Source: JABMQB01 sp963677475 (GTDB lineage: Bacteria > Bacteroidota > Bacteroidia > Bacteroidales > Prolixibacteraceae). Taken from it: 64,000 nt of DNA. Where the stretch lies: contig CAXXQD010000014.1 in the NCBI GenBank assembly GCA_963677475.2, forward strand, positions 108,043 through 172,042, read 5' to 3'. Below the pieces are notes generated by a model. It saw only the letters and a list, made by a program, of their open reading frames with translations. It was not told the origin of the DNA and did not search any database. This document shows positions 57,341 to 64,000 of this stretch, in pieces (within the stretch, counting starts at the first letter, position 1; every line of letters begins with the position of its first letter). The translations under genes and the position numbers were made by a program.

Positions 57341-60097
57341 ATGGGCATTTACTGCAAATCAGATAAGATATCAACCAAAATGTGGCGTATAAAACTATTA
57401 TTTATTGTCGTTAGCATTTTTGTGCTAACAAAATATTCTTCTGGCATTGATAGCCAAATTAATAATGAAAATACATCCATTGATATTACAAAAGGGGTAC
57501 TGAAATTCGAAACAGGTCAATTTAATCTCGAAATCTTAAAATCATCACATACCATTTTCGGCTTGCATCCTGTCACTGAGCCGGAATTCGATTTTACTCC
57601 AAACGAACGTTTACAGGCGCGCAATGCTGCTGGTTATTATCATTTAGGAGATATTAATTTCAGGTGGAGGCCGGAAAACGATAAAGATTGGAAAAGTTAT
57701 TCATCGGCAGCTTCACGTGAGGACGTGATGGTGTTGGAACCAAAAAGCGACAATGTTCTTGCTGTTTCTGATATCTCAGGATTGTTTTCAGGAACTCTTC
57801 CTTTAAGTGTGATCAGATATTGGGAGAAACATGGCGAAAGTGTCGTGCTTCGTTTCGAAATAAAAAACAGTTCCGAACAAAAGGTTGAACTTGGATCACT
57901 TGGTATTCCTGTAATTTTAAACAATAACCATAGTGGTAAAACCCTGGATGAAGCGCACAACGAGAATGTATTTTATGATCCTTATATTGGAATGGATGCC
58001 GGGTATTTACAGGCGATTCGTTTAAAAGGAACAGGTGAAGTCCTTTTGGTGGTTCCTTACGGAAAAACCCCTTTTGAAGCCTGGAGCCCGTTGTTGGATG
58101 ATCCAACACAAAGGAGCAACACTTTTGAGGGATTTCATGAATGGATGCCCCTGACAAAAGCACATGCCGAAAATGATTGGAAAGAAGCTACTCCTTGGAA
58201 CATACCTTCATCAAAAATGCTTAATCCGGGCGAAACAATTAGTTACGGGCTGGAATTTTTATTGGCAGATTCAGTTCGTGCAATTGAATCAACATTAATC
58301 TCTATAAACAAGCCTGTGGCAGTGGGAATTCCAGGATATGTTTTACCTCAGGACGTAAATGGGGAATTATTTTTAAAATACAATAAGAAAGTAAAAAGCC
58401 TAAGAGTAGAACCGGAAGGGGCTTTGGTTTTTACAAAGCAAAAAGATACAGAAAATGGATGGCAAAAATACGATGTCAAAGCTAACATATGGGGAAGGGC
58501 AAGGCTTACTATTACCTATAAAAATGATTTGGTTCAGACCATTAATTATAAAATAATAAAGCCCGAAACTGAAGTTGTTGCTGATAACGGACATTTTTTA
58601 ACCACCAAACAATGGTTCGAAGCCGAAAACGATACATTCCACAGATCTCCATCGGTAATCACCTACGATTATGAAGAACAAAAGCAGGTAATACAGGACA
58701 CTCGTGCATGGATTTGCGGTCTGGGTGATGAAGGAGGTGCAGGCTCTTGGTTAAATGCCGTTATGAAACAGTTGGTGCAGCCCGATAAAGAAGAGATTGC
58801 CAAATTGGAGGAATTTGTTCAAAAAACCATCTGGGGCAGGCTACAGGTAACCGAAGGGCGCGAAAAATATGGTGTCAGAAAAAGTTTGTTTTATTATGAA
58901 CCTTTTACGATGCCCCAAGGTACCTACGATCCTAACATTGTTTGGGGTAACTACGGCGGTTTCCCTTCCTGGAACAAAGAGGGATCAAATTCAGTTGGCC
59001 GTTCCTACAACTATCCGCATGTTGCTGCAGCACATTGGGTTATGTATCGTTTGGCAAGAAATTACGAAGGTTTGGTTAAACAACAATCCTGGGATTGGTA
59101 CTTAATAAATGCATATCAGACTTCTATGGCAATGGTCGAATTGGCCCCTTTTTATGCCGAGTTCGGTCAAATGGAAGGTAGTGTATTTGTACACATACTT
59201 GATGATCTGAAAGCAGAAGGATTTTGGGAATATGCGCGCAAACTGGAAGGGGCAATGCGGGCAAGGGCACTTCATTGGCGTGCGCAAGATTATCCGTATG
59301 GCAGTGAAATGCCCTGGGATTCAACCGGACAGGAAGAAATATACATGTGGTACCGGTATTTTAATTTTAGCAATAGGGCCGACTCAACAATCAATGTTAT
59401 TTTGGCTTATATGCCAACCATTCCGCATTGGGCCTATAATGGAAATGCTCGTCGTTATTGGGATTTTTTATATGGAGGGAAACTGCCTCGGGTCGAACGC
59501 CAGATACATCATTATGGCTCGGCATTGAATGCAATCCCGGTTTTGCACCAGTATAAACTTACACCCGACGATTTTTATTTGTTGCGCGTTGGATATGGTG
59601 GATTAATGGGAGCTTTGTCAAACATAACACAGGATGGTTTTGCACCAGCGGCATTCCACTCTTTCCCATCAACCTTGAAAAACGATGGCATTTCAGGTGA
59701 CTACGGTAGCGGCTATTATGGCTATGCCGTAAATACATCTACCTTTTTGACAAATCACGAAGAATTTGGATGGCTTGCCTTTGGAGGAAACATCGAAGAA
59801 AACGGGGATGAATTGGAAGTAGAAATAACCACCGCTGCAAAATCCAGGATATATATTGCGCCATTAAAGTTATGGATGACCCTTGATGCAGGAAAATTTA
59901 AAAAAATCACTTATAACAAGTCAACAAAAGACCTTGGGATTGAATTGGCAGAAGCAAATGAATTTACGCCAAATGCATACCTGAGAATCGAGTCATTCGG
60001 CAAGCCGGTTTTTGAAAATAAACTTGCAAAGTACACCAAAAACAGCAGGGGGCAATATGTAATTCCATTGCCAAATGGTTCTTTAAAAATACAATAG
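57341..60097 (+). CDS. DUF5695-like exported protein, putative carbohydrate-active enzyme
   Basis: 918 residues, or 905 if MWRIKLLFIVVSIFVLTK at 57380 is the true start of the signal peptide. After a beta-rich N-terminal part (about 45-310), a small beta domain (about 325-410) is followed by a long region rich in Trp/Tyr and helical segments (about 420-820; GLGDEGGAGSWLNAVMKQL, YPHVAAAHWVMYRLARNYE, YQTSMAMVELAPFYAEFGQMEG, ALHWRAQDYPYGSEMPWDSTGQEE), suggesting an (alpha/alpha)6 toroid such as found in many glycosidases and lyases. I think it belongs to DUF5695, without assigned activity. Its place between susCD and GH27 predicts glycan work. Confidence 0.6.
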   Translation: MGIYCKSDKISTKMWRIKLLFIVVSIFVLTKYSSGIDSQINNENTSIDITKGVLKFETGQFNLEILKSSHTIFGLHPVTEPEFDFTPNERLQARNAAGYYHLGDINFRWRPENDKDWKSYSSAASREDVMVLEPKSDNVLAVSDISGLFSGTLPLSVIRYWEKHGESVVLRFEIKNSSEQKVELGSLGIPVILNNNHSGKTLDEAHNENVFYDPYIGMDAGYLQAIRLKGTGEVLLVVPYGKTPFEAWSPLLDDPTQRSNTFEGFHEWMPLTKAHAENDWKEATPWNIPSSKMLNPGETISYGLEFLLADSVRAIESTLISINKPVAVGIPGYVLPQDVNGELFLKYNKKVKSLRVEPEGALVFTKQKDTENGWQKYDVKANIWGRARLTITYKNDLVQTINYKIIKPETEVVADNGHFLTTKQWFEAENDTFHRSPSVITYDYEEQKQVIQDTRAWICGLGDEGGAGSWLNAVMKQLVQPDKEEIAKLEEFVQKTIWGRLQVTEGREKYGVRKSLFYYEPFTMPQGTYDPNIVWGNYGGFPSWNKEGSNSVGRSYNYPHVAAAHWVMYRLARNYEGLVKQQSWDWYLINAYQTSMAMVELAPFYAEFGQMEGSVFVHILDDLKAEGFWEYARKLEGAMRARALHWRAQDYPYGSEMPWDSTGQEEIYMWYRYFNFSNRADSTINVILAYMPTIPHWAYNGNARRYWDFLYGGKLPRVERQIHHYGSALNAIPVLHQYKLTPDDFYLLRVGYGGLMGALSNITQDGFAPAAFHSFPSTLKNDGISGDYGSGYYGYAVNTSTFLTNHEEFGWLAFGGNIEENGDELEVEITTAAKSRIYIAPLKLWMTLDAGKFKKITYNKSTKDLGIELAEANEFTPNAYLRIESFGKPVFENKLAKYTKNSRGQYVIPLPNGSLKIQ

Positions 60098-60382
60098 TAT
60101 CGACCAGTTGGGTCAAGGTTATGGATATTTTAAAAAAAATAAGTAAGACTAAAGGTAATTCCGTAAAACCTTGAACAAAAGAGGAAAATCTAATGAACTT
60201 GTTTGGATGCTGAATAGTAAATCTACGTCAGTGAAGGAAATTAATGTCCATTCAAATGAAGTATAGATGGGTGTTCCCACCGATGGGTAATCTCGGCATA
60301 TTGATGATTTTGAACTCAAAATCCATGCTGGAATTTTAGAATCTAGAATTAGTAGTTGTGACTAAATTTTAAAATTATATAC
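60098..60382 (+). other. Intergenic region upstream of the GH27 gene
   Basis: These 285 nt hold no intact gene. TCAAGGTT (60113-60120) and AACCTTGA (60167-60174) form an 8-bp inverted repeat 46 nt apart. The stretch 60170-60350 has a less AT-rich, coding-like look and short translated stretches that end in stop codons, which may be the remains of a gene, but I cannot identify it. Confidence 0.25.
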
Positions 60383-61591
60383 ATGAAATTAATAGGTTCA
60401 AAAATAGCTTTGGTAATTGGGGTAATATTTCTTTTTCAAAGTTCTTATTCCCAAAAATTTGAGGATTTGGCTCCAACACCACCTATGGGATGGAATAGTT
60501 GGAATAAGTTTGGCTGCAATGTCAGCGAGAAATTAGTTATGGAAATGGCAGATGCCATGGTTGAAAGTGGTATGCTCGATGCTGGTTATGAATATATTGT
60601 AATTGATGATTGCTGGCAGATCGGGCGCGATTCGTTGGGGAAAATTGTTCCTGATCCTGACCGTTTTCCCACAGGAATGAAAGCCTTGGGTGATTATATT
60701 CATAATAAAGGCCTAAAATTTGGTATTTATTCTTGCGCTGGTTCAATGACCTGTCAGTCGAGGCCAGGAAGTCGTGGATACCAGTTTCAGGATGCGCGTA
60801 CCTACGCTGAATGGGGGGTTGATTACCTCAAATATGATTGGTGCTACAATGAAAATCAAGACGCCAAAGCAGCATATAAAACCATGAGTGATGCATTAAA
60901 ATCTTGCGGACGCCCGGTTGTTTTTTCTATTTGTGAGTGGGGAGACAGTAAACCTTGGGAATGGGCCGAAGGTATTGGTCATTTATGGCGGACAACAGCT
61001 GATATCCGGGATTGTTATCAATGTGAATTTGATTGGGGAGGTTTAGGAACCCTTGATATCATTGACAAGCAAGTTGACTTGTATAAATATGCAGGACCTG
61101 GGCATTGGAATGATCCTGATATGCTTGAAATTGGTAATGGAGGTCAAACCCCTGACGAATATAAAACACATTTTTCGATGTGGGCTATGTTAGCTGCCCC
61201 GCTAATGGCTGGAAACGACTTGCGGGAGATGGACAATATCACTCGTGAAATATTGACAAATGTAGACGTGATTGCTGTTAATCAGGATGAAAAAGGGGAA
61301 CAAGCCCGCAAGTTTATGGACATGGGAGAACATGAGATTTGGGCTAAGCCACTGGCAAATGGAGAAGTCGCTATATGTTTCCTAAACAGGACTAATGAAC
61401 CATGGAACCTTAATTACGATTGGAGAAAGCATACTATGTATTTTGTTAGGGATGTGAACTTGCACAAAAAAATATATGAAGTATATGATTTATGGGAACA
61501 TAAGTTTATTGGGAAAACAAATAAAAATCTAACTAAAGATATTCCTGCTCACGGTGCCTGTATGGTTCGTTTATCGGAAACTGATCTTTAA
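60383..61591 (+). CDS. GH27 alpha-galactosidase
   Basis: 402 residues: signal peptide (1-23, ending SYSQ), the GH27 TIM barrel starting LAPTPPMGWNSWNKFGC (29-45), YIVIDDCWQ (71-79), GLKFGIYSCAG (110-120), the nucleophile Asp152 in YLKYDWCYN and the acid/base Asp207 in WRTTADI. GPGHWNDPDMLEIGNGG is the conserved barrel end, followed by a C-terminal beta domain with ALANGEVAICFLN-type sequence. It releases terminal alpha-galactose from the periplasm. GH27 also includes alpha-N-acetylgalactosaminidases and beta-L-arabinopyranosidases, so the sugar is inferred. The stop directly abuts the next gene. Confidence 0.92.
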   Translation: MKLIGSKIALVIGVIFLFQSSYSQKFEDLAPTPPMGWNSWNKFGCNVSEKLVMEMADAMVESGMLDAGYEYIVIDDCWQIGRDSLGKIVPDPDRFPTGMKALGDYIHNKGLKFGIYSCAGSMTCQSRPGSRGYQFQDARTYAEWGVDYLKYDWCYNENQDAKAAYKTMSDALKSCGRPVVFSICEWGDSKPWEWAEGIGHLWRTTADIRDCYQCEFDWGGLGTLDIIDKQVDLYKYAGPGHWNDPDMLEIGNGGQTPDEYKTHFSMWAMLAAPLMAGNDLREMDNITREILTNVDVIAVNQDEKGEQARKFMDMGEHEIWAKPLANGEVAICFLNRTNEPWNLNYDWRKHTMYFVRDVNLHKKIYEVYDLWEHKFIGKTNKNLTKDIPAHGACMVRLSETDL

Positions 61592-61630
61592 ATGAAAACC
61601 GAAAAGGTGATTAAACAAATGTATTTAATT

Positions 61631-64000
61631 ATGAAATTGTATAAACTATTCGTTGGAATAATAAGTTTTTGTGCTCTGGGCACAAGTATGGTAGTTGCCC
61701 AAAATGGCGATCAAATATTAGATGGGATTGGAGAAACAGGACTGATTGCCCGCTATATCTTCAACAAGGATGTAAAAGATTGGTCTCGTAATAATTTACA
61801 CGGCAGTATTCATGGGACAGATTTCAGTTTTGAGGAAGACGAACTGTTTGGGAATGTCTTATCCATACAAGGAAATAGCGAAACGTTTATTTCAATACCA
61901 GGGGAATCGGTGATTGGTGATGAAACGTTTAGTTTTACAGGATGGATTTACCTGCGTTCTGCAAATAGCGGACAGGTATTTTTCGATTCCGGAAAAGACA
62001 ATGAGTCACATATTCTCATTGCTCCAGTTGGAATTAATGACCAAGAAGGATTTCAGGCTCAAATTGTAACAATACCTGAAACATTTGTAGCAGGAACATC
62101 AAGGATTGAAATCAATAAATGGGTCCATTTAGCTATTGTTGTAAATGTTCCATCTGGCATACTAAGCACTTATATCAATGGAGAACTTGCTGCCCGGGAA
62201 AGCGATATGGATCTAAAGATAGATCAGCTATTTGATAATACTTCCGGGGAAAATAACAATCTTCTTGTAGGAAAGTCACTTGCTTCCGATCATACTTTTC
62301 TTAATGCCAAATTGCACGATTTTCGCGTATATCGAATCCCTTTGAGCGAAAGGCAAATTAAAAGAATTGTTTATGGTTCATTTAATTTTGAAGACGGTGA
62401 ATTCGGAGAAGGAGATTTAGCGAAGGATATTCCAGCGTTTGCAGACTCAACCCCTCAGTTGTATAACGAATACCTTACTGCTGTTGCAGATGTTAAAGTT
62501 GAAACCCTTGTTGGCAGCCTTCCACGATTGCCACGCTTTGTACATGGTGAGTACAGTAATAATATTGAAGGTCCGGATGTTAGGGTTATTTGGCCAGCTC
62601 CTGAAGATAACATCGAGGTGCTTGCCCCGGGCACATATACAGTGACAGGAAAAATTGCCGGATCAGATTTACAGCCGAAAGCTACTATTACAGTTAAGGA
62701 ACCCGGAGAGCTTTCTAAGCCGGAACATAATATAGAAGTTTTTGATCTTGATCAGGTTAAGTTAAACAATGATCCCTATGGAAAAAAAACAAAATTTATT
62801 GAAAACCGTGACAAATTTATAGAAGGGCTGGCGCAGACAAACCCAGACAACTTTCTATACATGTTTCGTAATACCTTTGCACAGGAACAACCAGACGGGA
62901 CATTACCCTTGAAAGTGTGGGATAGCCAGGAAACCAAACTTCGGGGCCATGCTACAGGGCATTATCTTACGGCATTGGCCCAGGCTTATGCAAGTACCAG
63001 TTGCTATGATGAGGCTTTGCATGAGAACTTCGCTGATAAGATTGAATATTTAGTGAATACCTTATATGAATTGTCTCAAATGTCGGGGCAACCCAAAATG
63101 CCCGGAGGGGAATGTGTGTCAGATCCATTGGCTGTACCGCCAGGATCAGGGAAAACGGATTATGATTCGGATTTAAGTGAAGAAGGTATCCGAACAGATT
63201 ACTGGAATTGGGGCAAGGGATTTATTAGTGCCTATCCGCCCGACCAGTTTATCATGCTGGAGAAAGGGGCAAAGTATGGAACCGATAACGATAAAGTTTG
63301 GGCACCATATTATACGCTACATAAAATTCTTGTGGGACTGATGGATATTTATGAGGTCAGTGGTAATGAAAAGGCATTGGAAATAGTAAAAGGTATGGGT
63401 AATTGGGTACATGCCCGAATGAGCCAGCTGCCAACCGATACACTTATAAATATGTGGAATACATACATTGCTGGTGAGTTTGGTGGAATGAACGAAGCGA
63501 TGGCAAGATTATATCACCTAACCAATGAGCACCAGTATCTTGAAGTTGCAAAAATATTTGATAATATCCGAGTATTTTTTGGTGACTCGGACCATTCCCA
63601 CGGATTGGCAAAAAATGTCGATTTATTCCGTGGTTTACATGCTAACCAGCACATTCCCCAGTTTATTGGGGCAATCGAAATTTATAGTGTTACCGATGAT
63701 CCTAAGTATTATCATATTGCCGATAATTTTTGGCATAAAGCTACTTCTGATTATATGTACAGCATTGGGGGTGTTGCCGGATCGCGCAATAACCCACCTA
63801 ATGCAGAATGTTTTATTTGCCAACCAGCAACACTTTATGAGAATGGCTTTTCGGTTAGCGGACAAAATGAAACTTGCGCTACTTACAATATGCTTAAGTT
63901 AACCAGAAAACTATTTCTCTATGAGCAGAGCGGAGAGTTAATGGATTATTACGAGCGTGGACTTTACAACCATATTCTCGCTTCGGTTGATGAAAATACC
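61631..64000 (+). CDS. LamG-Ig-GH127 beta-L-arabinofuranosidase (partial, C-terminus beyond window)
   Basis: An open frame runs from just behind the GH27 stop to the window end without a stop codon (790 codons). Starts at 61592, 61619 and 61631 are possible; I choose 61631 because MKLYKLFVGIISFCALGTS is a compact signal peptide. A LamG-type domain (about 35-230) is followed by an Ig-like Big_4 domain (about 265-340; VIWPAPEDNIEVLAPGTYTV) and a GH127/146 catalytic domain from about 355 (FLYMFRNTFAQEQPDG, GHATGHYLTALA, ETKLRG, GEFGGMNEAMARLYHLT, and NETCATYNM with the Glu/Cys pair expected to bind zinc). The catalytic CC region lies outside. It should remove beta-L-arabinofuranose. Confidence 0.88.
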   Translation, partial: MKLYKLFVGIISFCALGTSMVVAQNGDQILDGIGETGLIARYIFNKDVKDWSRNNLHGSIHGTDFSFEEDELFGNVLSIQGNSETFISIPGESVIGDETFSFTGWIYLRSANSGQVFFDSGKDNESHILIAPVGINDQEGFQAQIVTIPETFVAGTSRIEINKWVHLAIVVNVPSGILSTYINGELAARESDMDLKIDQLFDNTSGENNNLLVGKSLASDHTFLNAKLHDFRVYRIPLSERQIKRIVYGSFNFEDGEFGEGDLAKDIPAFADSTPQLYNEYLTAVADVKVETLVGSLPRLPRFVHGEYSNNIEGPDVRVIWPAPEDNIEVLAPGTYTVTGKIAGSDLQPKATITVKEPGELSKPEHNIEVFDLDQVKLNNDPYGKKTKFIENRDKFIEGLAQTNPDNFLYMFRNTFAQEQPDGTLPLKVWDSQETKLRGHATGHYLTALAQAYASTSCYDEALHENFADKIEYLVNTLYELSQMSGQPKMPGGECVSDPLAVPPGSGKTDYDSDLSEEGIRTDYWNWGKGFISAYPPDQFIMLEKGAKYGTDNDKVWAPYYTLHKILVGLMDIYEVSGNEKALEIVKGMGNWVHARMSQLPTDTLINMWNTYIAGEFGGMNEAMARLYHLTNEHQYLEVAKIFDNIRVFFGDSDHSHGLAKNVDLFRGLHANQHIPQFIGAIEIYSVTDDPKYYHIADNFWHKATSDYMYSIGGVAGSRNNPPNAECFICQPATLYENGFSVSGQNETCATYNMLKLTRKLFLYEQSGELMDYYERGLYNHILASVDENT

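Noticed and set aside
1..64000. CRISPR arrays, tRNA/rRNA genes, prophage or transposase genes
   Set aside because: I found no regularly spaced repeats, no cloverleaf-like segments in the gaps, and no integrase, transposase or phage structural genes on either strand.

Overview
The window looks like a chromosomal segment of a member of the Bacteroidota, probably class Bacteroidia. The signs are the Thx-type 40-residue ribosomal protein, the DUF4295 protein behind rpmB-rpmG, a SusC/SusD pair with a hybrid two-component regulator, TAnnTTTG-type -7 promoter elements, near absence of Shine-Dalgarno sequences, and low GC. A Marinilabiliales-like (Prolixibacteraceae-like) genus is my guess, but the sequence alone does not settle it. 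I see no rRNA, tRNA, CRISPR array, prophage or intact insertion sequence.

Layout. 1-708 is the start of the rpsF-rpsR-rplI ribosomal operon (minus strand). 1089-5912 holds an EgtB-like protein and a three-gene biotin-dependent acyl-CoA carboxylase. 6077-14616 carries a DUF5916 outer-membrane protein, a MATE exporter, a glycerate dehydrogenase, a LytS/LytTR two-component system and a dicarboxylate symporter. 14722-18656 is a divergent envelope-signalling module: an ECF sigma factor, a membrane protein with a TonB C-terminal domain, and a vWA (YfbK-like) protein. 18730-29023 is mostly housekeeping: Thx, TtcA-like, dapA, ligA, peroxiredoxin, rpmB-rpmG-DUF4295 and ftsY. 29190-30879 is a REC-kinase/LuxR pair, followed directly by two tandem copies of a structured non-coding element (30950-31539). 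31533-42617 mixes DUF4230, a serine hydrolase, YdcF, a kinase-RapZ fusion, YebC, a class 1 isoprenoid-like enzyme, DUF502, a DPP4-like peptidase, and an aldolase/chorismate mutase pair.

42951-64000 is a polysaccharide utilization locus that runs off the right end. It contains a hybrid two-component regulator, an ABC-type permease, a PD40 propeller protein, SusC, SusD, a DUF4859-like lipoprotein, a DUF5695-like protein, a GH27 alpha-galactosidase and a LamG-GH127 beta-L-arabinofuranosidase (partial). The pairing of GH27 with GH127 suggests a plant glycan bearing alpha-galactose and beta-L-arabinofuranose, possibly extensin-type hydroxyproline-rich glycoprotein. A shared motif, ACATTTGTG, occurs upstream of the regulator, the permease and susC. 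In the last two it is followed at a 21-bp period by GGACAT, as expected for an AraC-type DNA-binding domain.

The observations most worth following up are: the duplicated non-coding RNA element with covarying terminator stems; the shared promoter motif of the polysaccharide locus; strong Shine-Dalgarno sequences only in front of rpsR and rplI; the protein that carries both a TonB C-terminal domain and a SusC-like VVVVGYG segment; and the aminosugar-kinase-like/RapZ fusion.
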